Shown here in pieces: positions 18,061 through 26,216 of a stretch of 64,000 nucleotides of DNA. The translations under genes were made by a program, and so were the position numbers. Each line of letters starts with the position of its first letter. The first letter of the stretch is position 1. A model generated the notes under the pieces. That model was not told where the DNA came from and made no database searches. It was given only the letters and a program-made list of their open reading frames with translations. Origin of the DNA: DASZCR01 sp964246705 (GTDB lineage Bacteria; Acidobacteriota; Blastocatellia; Pyrinomonadales; Pyrinomonadaceae); NCBI GenBank assembly GCA_964246705.1, contig CAXTRQ010000007.1, positions 1 to 64,000 on the forward strand. The letters run 5' to 3'.

Positions 18061-19116
18061 ATGACCGTCTCGAAAACCTATAGCGAATATAAGGGACGCT
18101 CGGTGTTAATTACGGGCGGCCTCGGATTCATCGGCAGCAATCTGGCGCGCAAACTCGTCGAGGTGGGCGATGTCGAAATAATCATTGTTGATGCCTTGCT
18201 ACCGGATCAGGGCGGCAATCTCTACAACATTCGGGACATCCGCGAGTTCGTCAAACTCCACATCGTCAGTATCGGCGACGACTCGGTGATTAATCATCTC
18301 GTCAGCGGCGTTGACTACATCTTCAATCTTGCGGGCAGCGTCAGCCATCTCGATTCCATGCAGTACCCGCAACTCGATATGGAATTGAACTGTATGGTGC
18401 AGCTGACCCTGCTGGAAGCGTGCCGCAGTTATAACCCGCACGTGAAGATTGTGTTCACCAGCACGCGGCAGGTTTACGGCAAGCCGGTCTACCTGCCTCT
18501 GGACGAGCAGCATCGAGTCGCGCCGCTCGACGTGAACGGCATCAACAAACTCGCCGCCGAGCACTATCATCTGCTCTATCATCGGATTTACGGCCTGCGC
18601 GCCGTGTGCATGCGTTTGACAAATACTTACGGGCCGCGTCAATTGCTCTGTCACAACCGTCAGGGAGTCATCGCTTGGTTTATTCGTCAGGCGATTGACG
18701 GGGAGGTGATAGACCTCTTCGGCGAGGGCAAGCAGCGGCGCGATATGAATTATGTTGATGATGTGGTCGAGGCGCTGCTGTTGGCGGGCGCGAGCGAGGC
18801 GGCGGAAGGTGAGATTTTTAACCTCGGCGGCACGGAGCCTATCGCCCTCTCCGAACTCGCCGCCGAGTTGACCGCTCTGACGGGGCGCGGCTCCGTGCGC
18901 TCTGTGCCGTTTCCGCCTGAGCGCCAGTTGATTGACATCGGCAACTCCTATTCAAGTTTCAAAAAAATCGAGTCGGTGCTGGGCTGGCATCCGCGCACGC
19001 CCCTGCGCGAAGGGCTGGCGCGCACCATCGAATTTTACAAAGCGAACTACACACACTACTGGAATCCCAATGCAGATCCCCTTTCTCGATCTCAAACGAC
19101 AATACGAGGAGATTGA
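18061..19116 (+). CDS. Extended SDR nucleotide-sugar epimerase/dehydratase with Asn at the usual catalytic Tyr
   Basis: This 351-residue Rossmann enzyme has an NAD-binding motif VLITGGLGFIGSNLA at residues 14-28. The usual YxxxK catalytic pair reads NGINK here (in LDVNGINKLAAEHYHLLYH), so Lys is kept and the position normally held by Tyr is Asn. Such DVNGINK variants seem to me to form a subfamily, recalled rather than checked. R in LTNTYGPRQ and the C-terminal substrate region FGEGKQRRDMNYVDDVVEAL are typical of sugar epimerases/dehydratases. GGGAG lies about 9 bases before the ATG. Its 3' end overlaps the aminotransferase gene by 47 bp, which points to coupled expression. Confidence 0.85.
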   Translation: MTVSKTYSEYKGRSVLITGGLGFIGSNLARKLVEVGDVEIIIVDALLPDQGGNLYNIRDIREFVKLHIVSIGDDSVINHLVSGVDYIFNLAGSVSHLDSMQYPQLDMELNCMVQLTLLEACRSYNPHVKIVFTSTRQVYGKPVYLPLDEQHRVAPLDVNGINKLAAEHYHLLYHRIYGLRAVCMRLTNTYGPRQLLCHNRQGVIAWFIRQAIDGEVIDLFGEGKQRRDMNYVDDVVEALLLAGASEAAEGEIFNLGGTEPIALSELAAELTALTGRGSVRSVPFPPERQLIDIGNSYSSFKKIESVLGWHPRTPLREGLARTIEFYKANYTHYWNPNADPLSRSQTTIRGD

Positions 19117-20167
19117 GGCCGAGGCGACCGCCGCACTGTCGCGCGTCCTGACCGGAGGCATTTACATTCTTGGCCGCGAGGTCGAGGCCTTTGAAGAGGA
19201 GTGGACGAGCTTTTGCGGGGCACGCGCCGCCGCCGGGGTTAACAGCGGAACCGATGCGCTCACGCTCGCGCTTCTAGCCTCTGGTGCGGTACGTCCGGAC
19301 AGAGGGGATGAAGTCATCACCTCGCCCTTGACCGCAGGCTATACTGCGCTCGCCATTGTCAACGCGGGCGGCGTGCCCGTCTTCGCCGATATTGACCCGC
19401 ACACCTACACCCTCGCTCCACACGCCATCAAAACAGCCATCACGCCGCGCACGCGCGCCATTGTCCCCATCCATCTTTACGGACAGATGGCTGACATGGA
19501 CGCGATCTGCGAAGTTGCCGAAAGCTACGGCCTCTCCGTCATCGAAGACGGCGCGCAAGCGCACGGCGCGCGCATCGGCGAACGGCGTGTCGGTTCATTT
19601 GGTCAAGCCGCCGCATTCAGCTTTTACCCGACCAAAAATCTCGGCGCATACGGTGACGCGGGCGCGGTCACTTCTCAAGACGGCGCGCTGATTGAAAAAG
19701 TTAAGGCTCTCAGACAGGGCGGACACCCGGGTTCGCTCAACGCCGACTTGGTGGGGCAAAATTCTCGTCTTGATGAAATGCAGGCTGCGCTGCTCAGGGT
19801 CAAGCTCAAGCATCTCGAAGCTTGGAATCAACGGCGGCAAAGTCTCGCCGCGATGTATCACCATGCGCTCGGCGGCACGCGTCTCATCCTTCCTCATGCG
19901 AGCCAGCCGGAGGCGCACGTCTTTCATCTCTACGTCGTCCAGCATCCTCAACGCGAATCCTTGCGCGCGCATCTCGCCGCGCGCGGAATTGAAACGGCGA
20001 TTCATTATCCGTTCCTCCTGCATCAACAATCGCTTTTTAAAAGTAGCAGCCAGCGCCCCTTGCCCGTCGCCAAGCAGGTCTCCGATAGAATTTTCTCCCT
20101 CCCCCTCCATCCGCATCTCTCGGAAGCGGAAGTTCAAGCAGTGATTGATGCGATTCTGGAATTTTAG
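19070..20167 (+). CDS. DegT/DnrJ/EryC1/StrS sugar aminotransferase
   Basis: This 365-residue PLP enzyme begins IPFLDLKRQYEEIEAE, the classic family start, which fixes the ATG at 19070 inside the end of the epimerase gene. SGTDALTLAL near residue 65 binds PLP, EDGAQAHGA near 160 holds the Asp that contacts the pyridine nitrogen, and the Schiff-base Lys is in FYPTKNLGAYGDAG near 187. The family aminates keto-sugar nucleotides. Next to an SDR and a GT2, it probably makes an amino sugar for a surface glycan. The exact sugar cannot be told. Confidence 0.93.
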   Translation: MQIPFLDLKRQYEEIEAEATAALSRVLTGGIYILGREVEAFEEEWTSFCGARAAAGVNSGTDALTLALLASGAVRPDRGDEVITSPLTAGYTALAIVNAGGVPVFADIDPHTYTLAPHAIKTAITPRTRAIVPIHLYGQMADMDAICEVAESYGLSVIEDGAQAHGARIGERRVGSFGQAAAFSFYPTKNLGAYGDAGAVTSQDGALIEKVKALRQGGHPGSLNADLVGQNSRLDEMQAALLRVKLKHLEAWNQRRQSLAAMYHHALGGTRLILPHASQPEAHVFHLYVVQHPQRESLRAHLAARGIETAIHYPFLLHQQSLFKSSSQRPLPVAKQVSDRIFSLPLHPHLSEAEVQAVIDAILEF

Positions 20168-20230
20168 AGCGGGATGCAATCAGAGTATCCGCTTGAACAG
20201 GTGAAATCTAGAATCTTCAATCGCTCAACT

Positions 20231-20270
20231 TTTCTTCTTCGCGCTGGGGACGCAAAGACGCGAAGAGGGC
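20231..20270. repeat. GACGC-AAGA intergenic repeat (copy)
   Basis: CTTCTTCGCG, then GACGCAAAGACGCGAAGAG, partly self-complementary. It lies between the convergent aminotransferase and methyltransferase genes and belongs to the same family as 16493, 26154, 46321, 49243 and 57876. Confidence 0.6.
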
Positions 20271-20288
20271 AAATTACTCGTGAGGCGT

Positions 20289-21059
20289 TTAAGAGCGAGG
20301 TTTCTGTGCGATGCAAATTGTTGAGAGTCCGAAGGCGAGTTTCGTTCGCGGAGTTTTTAGCAGGCGCGATTCGCTGCCCAGCACCATGCTGAGACCGTTG
20401 TTCAGCCAACGCATCGAATCCGGAAGAGGCTTGACATCGGAACCGCTGTCCGCCAAACCCATGCGCTTTAATAACAACCGCCGCATCATGGCGACGGGGA
20501 ACAGAAAACTGTTGGCGTAAGTCGAGCGGAGCACGTCGAAGCCAGCCTGCTGCATCTTCGAGACAAGTTCGTTGAGGCTGTAACGCCGCTGCGTCCCCAA
20601 CGCCTGATCGTGGCCGCTGAGCATCCATCTGTAAGCGGCTGCACGCACGAAGGCGATGCCACCCGGACGCAGGACACGGTACATTTCGCGCATCGCCAGC
20701 ACGTCCGGCTCTGCGCCCGGAAGCTGCACCAGCACGTCAAAACTTGTGACAAGATCAAAGAGGGAATCGGCGAAAGGCAGATGCGTCACCGAGGCTCGCG
20801 CCAGATTCGGCTGCCCCCGCTCACGACAAAAATCAAGCGCCATCTGTTCGACATCAATGCCGAAAACTTTCCCCTGCCCTGCATAACGCTCCAGCCATGA
20901 GAGCATTCCTCCCGTCCCGCATCCCGCATCGAGAATCACGCGGTCGCGTCCCGGCAGGCACACGGGGTCGAGCAGCGCGGCTGTTATCCGGCGCATCCCC
21001 GCAAACCACCAAAAGTCTTCTTCTAACTGATAAAGGTAGGCGTAATCTTCAGCTTGCAT
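20289..21059 (-). CDS. Class I SAM-dependent methyltransferase
   Basis: This 256-residue enzyme begins MQAEDYAYLYQLEEDFWWFAGMRR, a start shared by many small glycan/lipid methyltransferases, which is why the ATG at 21059 is preferred over the frame's extension to 21179. SAM motif I is VILDAGCGTGGM, the acidic ribose-binding loop is VFGIDVEQMALD, and motif IV is LPFADSLFDLVTSFDVL. It faces the aminotransferase gene tail to tail. A role in methylating the sugar or carrier made by the neighbouring cluster is plausible but only inferred. Confidence 0.85.
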   Translation of the reverse strand: MQAEDYAYLYQLEEDFWWFAGMRRITAALLDPVCLPGRDRVILDAGCGTGGMLSWLERYAGQGKVFGIDVEQMALDFCRERGQPNLARASVTHLPFADSLFDLVTSFDVLVQLPGAEPDVLAMREMYRVLRPGGIAFVRAAAYRWMLSGHDQALGTQRRYSLNELVSKMQQAGFDVLRSTYANSFLFPVAMMRRLLLKRMGLADSGSDVKPLPDSMRWLNNGLSMVLGSESRLLKTPRTKLAFGLSTICIAQKPRS

Positions 21060-21250
21060 AATCCAACGCGCAGAAAGAGTGAAAACAATTTGAACCACAC
21101 ACAGACCAATATTGCCCCGACCGTTGTCGAAAAAACTTTCGATGCCCTCACCGACGGCAGAGGCTTTGAATGATGACACGCCCCACAGAGAAATGAAAAT
21201 TGCTCAAGAACAATCTGCCGCTACTCTCGCTGCCGCCAGTTGAATTACTT

Positions 21251-21278
21251 TTAAGCTCTCTTTAAGTAATTTTTTAAG
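21251..21278. promoter_or_regulatory. TTAAG triplet repeat with helical spacing
   Basis: TTAAG begins at 21251, 21262 and 21274. It is AT-rich and phased, upstream of the methyltransferase gene (minus strand). Possible promoter or regulator site. Confidence 0.35.
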
Positions 21279-21338
21279 TGGCTGAAATTCAAGCTTTTGG
21301 AAGCCTGCCGGAATTTTTCTCGAAAAATAATTTCAATC

Positions 21339-21355
21339 CTCAAGTTTTCCTCAAC
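21339..21355 (+). promoter_or_regulatory. CTCAAG/CTCAAC direct repeat, 11-bp spacing (copy 2)
   Basis: CTCAAG at 21339 and CTCAAC at 21350 with a TTTTC spacer, the same layout as at 8588 and 30197. No plus-strand gene follows within 300 bases, which leaves a possible non-coding transcript or a distal site for the methyltransferase gene. Confidence 0.4.
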
Positions 21356-21517
21356 CACCCTTCTCTATTCTGCTTTCGACATCGAACATATCAAGGAAGC
21401 ATAGATTACTAGGAAAAGTCTTTGGTCTCGCTAACCCGATTACTTATGCATTCATGGCTATTGCGCACGATAATGTCCGAAAGGATTTCGTCGCGGGCAA
21501 TTAAGCCGTGAACCTCC

Positions 21518-21609
21518 GGTGGGTCGTCTCTGTCGGGGGGGCGACCCGCCCGGATGGCAAAGAGGTTCGGAGAGCAGATTTCTGGCAGAGATGATCTGCT
21601 CTCCGAACC
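21518..21609. other. Two consecutive hairpins
   Basis: Hairpin 1 pairs 21518-21526 with 21542-21550 (9 bp, one G-U). Hairpin 2 pairs GGTTCGGAGAGCAGAT (21564-21579) perfectly with 21594-21609. Together with the terminator that follows, this may be a structured RNA or stacked terminators. Confidence 0.5.
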
Positions 21610-21623
21610 CGCAAGATTAAGAC

Positions 21624-21679
21624 AAAAGCCGCTGTGGCCGCGACGAGTCGAAAGATTCATCGCGGCCACAGCGGCTTTT
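21624..21679 (-). terminator. Rho-independent terminator of the cyclophilin gene (possibly bidirectional)
   Basis: A perfect 20-bp stem (21624-21643 with 21660-21679) begins 10 bases after the cyclophilin stop. On the minus strand it is followed by TTTTGTCTT, on the plus strand by TTTTT. Confidence 0.8.
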
Positions 21680-21688
21680 TAACTGGCA

Positions 21689-22438
21689 TTATTTGCTGGT
21701 TGGGTTTGTCTGTGCAGGGCAAGCGTGCACGGACGCGCGTGCGAGCCGCACGGGCTTGGTCGGCGTATCGCCTTCGACGGGCATTTTATTGATGGCATCA
21801 ACAACCTCCATCCCGCTCGTCACGCGTCCGAAGGCGGCGAATTTTCCGTCGAGGTGTCCGCCTTCGCCGACGAGGATGAAGAAATGCGAGGTGGCGCTGT
21901 TGGGCGCTTCGCTGCGCGCCATCGAAAGCATGCCGCGCACATGCTTGAGGTAGTTCGGTTCGTCCGGCGTCGTGCGCCGCGAGCGTTTGGCGAGTTCCAA
22001 AGTCATCTTCTCGCGCGTGGCGAGATTGCCGCCTTGGATGACGAAGCCGGGCACGACGCGGCTGAAGGTCGTCGTGTCGTAAGCGCCCGTCGAGACGAGG
22101 TTGAGAAAGTTACGCACCGTCTCCGGTGCGGCTTCGGGCAACATCTCCAACTCAATGTTGCCCGCCCCTGTCTCAAGTTTGACGCACTGTGCCGCCATCT
22201 TCTCGACAGTAGCATTATCGAACGGCTCGGACGACACGGCCTGCGCCGCTTCGACGCCGGGGCGTTGATTAGCTTTCTTCGTTTGCTGCGGCGCGGCCTT
22301 CCCGGTTGCGGTTGGCGCATCCGGCGACTGCTGTGACGCTTGCGCGCGGACGGCTGCCGGGAGACAACACAGACACAGGCACGCGCCGAGCAGTTGAATC
22401 TTGAAGCGACGAGCGGCGAGGCTCCTTCTAACTTTCAC
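21689..22438 (-). CDS. Exported cyclophilin-type peptidyl-prolyl isomerase
   Basis: This 249-residue protein starts with a GTG at 22438, supported by AGGAGGAG 7 bases upstream. A signal peptide ends near AAVRAQ (residue 33), a Gln/Pro/Ala/Lys linker follows, and the cyclophilin fold covers about residues 90-240. Typical motifs are visible: FSRVVPGFVIQGGN, then SMARSEAPNSATSHFFI and LDGKFAAFGRV. The FxRxxxxFVxQGG core keeps the catalytic Arg. It likely assists folding of exported proteins in the periplasm. The protein is not fused to any other domain and the gene appears monocistronic with its own promoter and terminator. Confidence 0.9.
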   Translation of the reverse strand: MKVRRSLAARRFKIQLLGACLCLCCLPAAVRAQASQQSPDAPTATGKAAPQQTKKANQRPGVEAAQAVSSEPFDNATVEKMAAQCVKLETGAGNIELEMLPEAAPETVRNFLNLVSTGAYDTTTFSRVVPGFVIQGGNLATREKMTLELAKRSRRTTPDEPNYLKHVRGMLSMARSEAPNSATSHFFILVGEGGHLDGKFAAFGRVTSGMEVVDAINKMPVEGDTPTKPVRLARASVHACPAQTNPTSK

Positions 22439-22474
22439 TTTCGACTCCTCCTTGATAATTGAACCTTTCGATTG

Positions 22475-22504
22475 TTTCTAATTCGATTCGCGTCGGCAAG
22501 TCAA
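22475..22504 (-). promoter_or_regulatory. Sigma-70-type promoter of the cyclophilin gene
   Basis: On the minus strand TTGACT (22504-22499) and TAGAAA (22480-22475) are separated by 18 bases, about 37 bases before the GTG start. Confidence 0.45.
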
Positions 22505-22736
22505 ATGCTTCAATAAATGTTTCGCCCCTCCGGGGCTGAAAAATTCCTGTCCGTGTGGGTCTGACAGTTTTTCTTCTATGCCAAACTCACAAATGTTGTC
22601 ATAATTCCGGGGCGGCGGAATTACTTTGCGGCCTTTATCGAAATTCTCTCCGGGCTATTTCGGAAACTTCACTAAAAAAGCAATGGTGGAGTCACACGCC
22701 TCGATCAAACTACTTGAAAAAAGATACCAATCAGCA

Positions 22737-25241
22737 ATGAAGCATTCAAAATTCACGGCAGCCCTCTGGCTGCTCCTGCTGCTCGTCGTGAGCGGCAGTC
22801 TGGTGCGGGCGAGCGCGCAGCCGCTCCAGAGACGGCGACCGACCGTCACACATCCGAATCCTCAACCCGCTCAACAGCCACGCAGGGAAACAGAGCAAAA
22901 CTTCGACGCGCTGATTGCCTCTGGCAGCTACGCCATCTATGCGGAGCTACGCGGGGTCGGGCAGCTTTTGCGCTCCAGCGAATTCACGCAGGCGATGAAC
23001 TCTCTACAGCTATTGACTGGCCCCAATTCTAAAGACACGAAGGAATTGGAAGATTTCATTTTCTTCTTTACCACACAGGCCGAGACGCTCAACGATACGA
23101 AAGTGATGCTGAGCATCATGCCGACCAGAACTAATCTTCCCGAAGGGCTGGTCGCTTTTCAATTTCCCACGATTGAAGTGGCGACCACCTTCGAGCCGAA
23201 GTTACGGGCTTTCCTCGGCAGGCAACTTCAAAGCATGCAGCCTCCGCCTGTGAAGCCTGCTGAACCGAGGCCGCGCGCTGCCCCGAACACTACCGGAAAG
23301 CAGACCGCCAACAGTAGAAAGCAGTCTAACCCGCCACCCGCGCCTGCGCTTTTTAACCTAAAACGTGTCGGCAACGTGCTGCTAATTGCCGAGACTGCGT
23401 TCACGCTCAAAAATCTGAGAGGCAACGGCGTCCAACTTCAGACCGACGACGGGCGCTTTCAAACTATGCGCAGCCGCTTGGCAAGCGAACCGCTCTTCCT
23501 CTATTGCGAGGTCGCAAATCTGGAAAAGGGCTACGCGCAGGAACGCGAAGATCGTCAAAAGAAAGAAGAGGCGGCGGCGAAACAGATAGCTGACAATCCA
23601 AACACGCCCGCCAACGTAATCGCACAGACGACCCCCACTCCGGCACTGAGCGCGACACCTCCAATCGAGATGGAAACGCAGCCAATGAATCCCGCTCCGA
23701 CGCCAAGTGAGAATGAGACTCCGCAACCTGAGCCGACGGGCGATGCGACGGTCAGCACAGATGATCCGGTCGCACCGGAAGAGGATGCCCAACCCAAGGA
23801 CGCGACAGTTCAAGACGGCGGCGCGCAGCCTCCGAATCCTGCCAGCGTCGTCATGCCGATGCTTCTCGATCGGATGTTGGGAGGCATGCCGCGCTGGCCT
23901 GAAGTGGTCGGCGTCGCGCTTGATTACAACAAGGACGATTACGTCGTCCGCGCTCTGTTGGAAAGCCATGAGCACGGGCAAGTGAACCTCATCCCCTTCG
24001 CGCCGGGCTTCATCTCCGGCCCGGTTTCGACGCTTGAAGCCTCTTCCATCACGCCCGCCACGACAGAGATTTTCGCCAGCGTCTCTGTCGACTGGCAGCA
24101 GATGTACGACTCTCTGCTCAAAGGCGAGCAACTGCCGCAGCCGCCCCCGCCCACGGAGGGCGCGCCTGAACCGGAGAACCAACCGCCGAGCATCGAAACC
24201 AGCATCGAGCTTTTCGAGAAGGCCGCCGGTTTCAAAATCAAAGACGACCTCCTGCCCGCGCTCGGCAACGAAATTTCTGTGAGCGCGCCGCTGACTTGGT
24301 TCGACAGTTCGCTCGGCGCGCAGACGAAGAATGCGGAACCGCAGGAGTCGCAAGCGGGGCCGGTCGTCCTCGTCTCTTTGAACAACGCGGAGGCGATGCG
24401 CAAGATGCTGCCACACATCCTCGAAGTGACGGGGATGAAATCGCCGCTCAGCCCGGGCACGACGGAGAAGCGCGGCGGCTTTGAAATCAACTCTTACGGC
24501 GGCGTGTCGTGCGCCTTTATCAACAACTATCTTGCGCTCGCCATCGAAGCTCCCACCATCCGCCACTTCATTGACGGCGAGCAACAGACGCTCGTTTCAA
24601 ATCAGAATTTTCGCTCTTCGACGGGTTGGCAGCCGCGACAGAAACTCGGACAGGTCTATGTCTCGCCCGCGCTGATGGAGAACCTGCTGGCGGAAGCGCG
24701 GAAGTGGCTCGACCCGACGGATACGGAGCTTCAGAATTTATTTACGAGGCTCGATATTCAAACCTTGCCCGCGACCTATTCGGTCACCAGTGAGGGCAGC
24801 GGAGAAGTGCTGCACGAACTGCATCTGCCAAAAAATATCTTCGGCATTCTGACGGCGCAATCAATCGTTAACACGAAGCAAGCGCCGCTCATTCAAAACG
24901 AAAGCATGGGCATGTTTCGTCTGCGAGAAATCTATAACATGGAGGAAAGTTTCAAGGCTGCGTCAGGGAAGGGAAGATACGGAACGCTCGAAGAAATGAC
25001 GGCGGCGACCAGCAACACCGCCGGGAAACCACCTTCGAGCCAAACCGAGAAGAGCGAGGCTGAGCAACTGCCTTATAAAATCGAAGTCGCCTCGACGGGC
25101 GAGAAGTTCCAAGCGACGGCCACGCCGAAAGAGTACAATAAACTGTCGCGCCGCTCGTTCTTCATTGACGAGAGCGGCGTGCTGCGCGGAGCCGATCATA
25201 AAGGCGCACCGGCCACCGCCAGCGACCCGCCGGTAGATTAA
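22737..25241 (+). CDS. Large exported hypothetical protein (DUF3352-like features)
   Basis: This 834-residue protein has a signal peptide (KHSKFTAALWLLLLLVVSGSLVRASA) starting at the ATG at 22737; the frame extends upstream but without a sensible N-terminus. The N-terminal part FDALIASGSYAIYAELRGVGQLLRSSEF and repeated segments about amounts lost or gained by a bound protein (for example LEVTGMKSP, AFINNYLALAIEAPTI) resemble DUF3352-type proteins. Two Pro/Glu/Thr-rich linkers (about residues 200-235 and 290-375) separate the modules. It is probably periplasmic or surface-exposed. The function is unknown and the DUF link is tentative. Confidence 0.65.
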   Translation: MKHSKFTAALWLLLLLVVSGSLVRASAQPLQRRRPTVTHPNPQPAQQPRRETEQNFDALIASGSYAIYAELRGVGQLLRSSEFTQAMNSLQLLTGPNSKDTKELEDFIFFFTTQAETLNDTKVMLSIMPTRTNLPEGLVAFQFPTIEVATTFEPKLRAFLGRQLQSMQPPPVKPAEPRPRAAPNTTGKQTANSRKQSNPPPAPALFNLKRVGNVLLIAETAFTLKNLRGNGVQLQTDDGRFQTMRSRLASEPLFLYCEVANLEKGYAQEREDRQKKEEAAAKQIADNPNTPANVIAQTTPTPALSATPPIEMETQPMNPAPTPSENETPQPEPTGDATVSTDDPVAPEEDAQPKDATVQDGGAQPPNPASVVMPMLLDRMLGGMPRWPEVVGVALDYNKDDYVVRALLESHEHGQVNLIPFAPGFISGPVSTLEASSITPATTEIFASVSVDWQQMYDSLLKGEQLPQPPPPTEGAPEPENQPPSIETSIELFEKAAGFKIKDDLLPALGNEISVSAPLTWFDSSLGAQTKNAEPQESQAGPVVLVSLNNAEAMRKMLPHILEVTGMKSPLSPGTTEKRGGFEINSYGGVSCAFINNYLALAIEAPTIRHFIDGEQQTLVSNQNFRSSTGWQPRQKLGQVYVSPALMENLLAEARKWLDPTDTELQNLFTRLDIQTLPATYSVTSEGSGEVLHELHLPKNIFGILTAQSIVNTKQAPLIQNESMGMFRLREIYNMEESFKAASGKGRYGTLEEMTAATSNTAGKPPSSQTEKSEAEQLPYKIEVASTGEKFQATATPKEYNKLSRRSFFIDESGVLRGADHKGAPATASDPPVD

Positions 25242-25259
25242 AGCCGAAAGCGTTTGTTT

Positions 25260-25727
25260 ATGTCCGAACTCAGCCTGCAAGAAACTTATGCTCCGCGCTC
25301 GGCTTGCTTCGGCTGCGGCCCCGCCAACGAGGACGGTCTGCACATCCGCAGCTTTGTCGACGCATCGGGCGAGGTCTTCGCCGAGTGGATGCCCTCGACG
25401 CCGTATGAAGCCTATCCCGGCATGCTCAACGGCGGCATCGTCGGCACGCTGCTCGACTGCCATTCCAACTGGGCAGCCGCATGGCATCTCATGCAACGCT
25501 CCGGCGCAGACCACACCCCCTGCACCGTCACCGCCGAATACGCGATTAAGCTCAAACGCCCCACGCCGACTGACGACAAGTTGAGACTCTCCGCCAACAT
25601 CGTCGAATCAACGGACGACCGTGTGATCGTCGAAGCCAGTCTCATCGCGCACGGAAAAGTTTGCGCCACCTGTCGCGGCGCTTTCGTCGCCGTGCGCCCC
25701 GGCCATCCCGCTTATCATAGATGGTAA
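25260..25727 (+). CDS. PaaI-like hotdog-fold thioesterase
   Basis: This 155-residue protein has the PYEAYPGMLNGGIVGTLLDCHSNWAA block, equivalent to the HGG-helix catalytic region of PaaI/YbgC thioesterases, with MLNGG in place of VHGG. The C-terminal half has AEYAIKLKRPTP and a beta strand VIVEASLIAHGKVCATCRGAFVAV. The N-terminal CFGCGPANEDGLHIRSF is seen in many members that act on acyl-CoA. The ATG at 25260 is used; a TTG two codons upstream is unlikely. The substrate is unknown. It lies 18 bp after the large exported protein gene, so an operon is possible. Confidence 0.85.
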   Translation: MSELSLQETYAPRSACFGCGPANEDGLHIRSFVDASGEVFAEWMPSTPYEAYPGMLNGGIVGTLLDCHSNWAAAWHLMQRSGADHTPCTVTAEYAIKLKRPTPTDDKLRLSANIVESTDDRVIVEASLIAHGKVCATCRGAFVAVRPGHPAYHRW

Positions 25728-25758
25728 ATCAATAATTCAAACACGTACGAGGTCACGC

Positions 25759-26133
25759 ATGAAAAAGAAGTTCACGGCTGTCATAATTTTCGTTTTACTT
25801 TCCGGCATCGTCGCGGGCGCATCCCCGCGAGTTGGGCAACAAGAACCAATCGCGGGCGGCTACAGCGAAGCCCCGACCACCGACCGCGAGGTTGTCGCAG
25901 CCGCACGTTTCGCCGTCAAGCAAAAGCAGCGCCGACGCGCCCCACATCTCTCGCTCGTCGCCGTCGAACACGCCGAGCGGCAAGTAGTGGCGGGACTCAA
26001 CTACAAACTTTGTCTGCGAGTGAAGATGAACGGTAAAACCCGCGAGGTCACAACGGTCGTTTATCAAAACCTCAAACAGAAATATGAACTAACAAGTTGG
26101 GAAGAGGGTCGCTGCAAACAGCCGACTCCTTAG
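25759..26133 (+). CDS. Exported cystatin-like protein
   Basis: This 124-residue protein has a clear signal peptide (KKKFTAVIIFVLLSGIVAGA), then about 95 residues that match the cystatin layout: an N-terminal Gly pair (IAGGYSEAP), an alpha helix (TDREVVAAARFAVKQ), the papain-wedge loop motif QVVAG in AERQVVAGLNYKLCLRV, and a C-terminal SWEEGRC near the second hairpin position. GAGG lies 7 bases before the ATG. Cystatins inhibit papain-like (C1) cysteine proteases; exported bacterial ones are uncommon. The target could be a predator's, competitor's or own protease; this is inferred. Confidence 0.75.
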   Translation: MKKKFTAVIIFVLLSGIVAGASPRVGQQEPIAGGYSEAPTTDREVVAAARFAVKQKQRRRAPHLSLVAVEHAERQVVAGLNYKLCLRVKMNGKTREVTTVVYQNLKQKYELTSWEEGRCKQPTP

Positions 26134-26153
26134 CATCCTTTCTTCTTCCGACT

Positions 26154-26196
26154 CCAAAAGAAAATTTCGCGCCAAGACGCCAAGACGCTAAGAAAG
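26154..26196. repeat. GACGC-AAGA intergenic repeat (copy)
   Basis: AAATTTCGCGCC, then AAGACGCCAAGACGCTAAGA, between the convergent cystatin-like and clpA genes. It resembles the right arm of the 16493-16560 hairpin. Confidence 0.65.
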
Positions 26197-26216
26197 ATAA
26201 TTGTTGAAACGCGGCG

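Larger units (their letters stand above)
21060..21688. other. Large intergenic region with phased repeats and three hairpins
   Basis: It contains TTAAG at 21251, 21262 and 21274 (11-12 bp phasing), a CTCAAG/CTCAAC direct repeat at 21339/21350 and three hairpins at 21518-21550, 21564-21609 and 21624-21679. An 86-codon minus-strand frame (21409-21669) runs through the hairpins and is not supported. Confidence 0.6.

Noticed and set aside
21409..21669. 86-codon minus-strand frame
   Set aside because: It runs through two perfect hairpins and the cyclophilin terminator; no start signal.
23382..24584. 400-codon minus-strand frame
   Set aside because: Antisense to the large exported protein; its Arg/His-rich composition is typical of a shadow frame.
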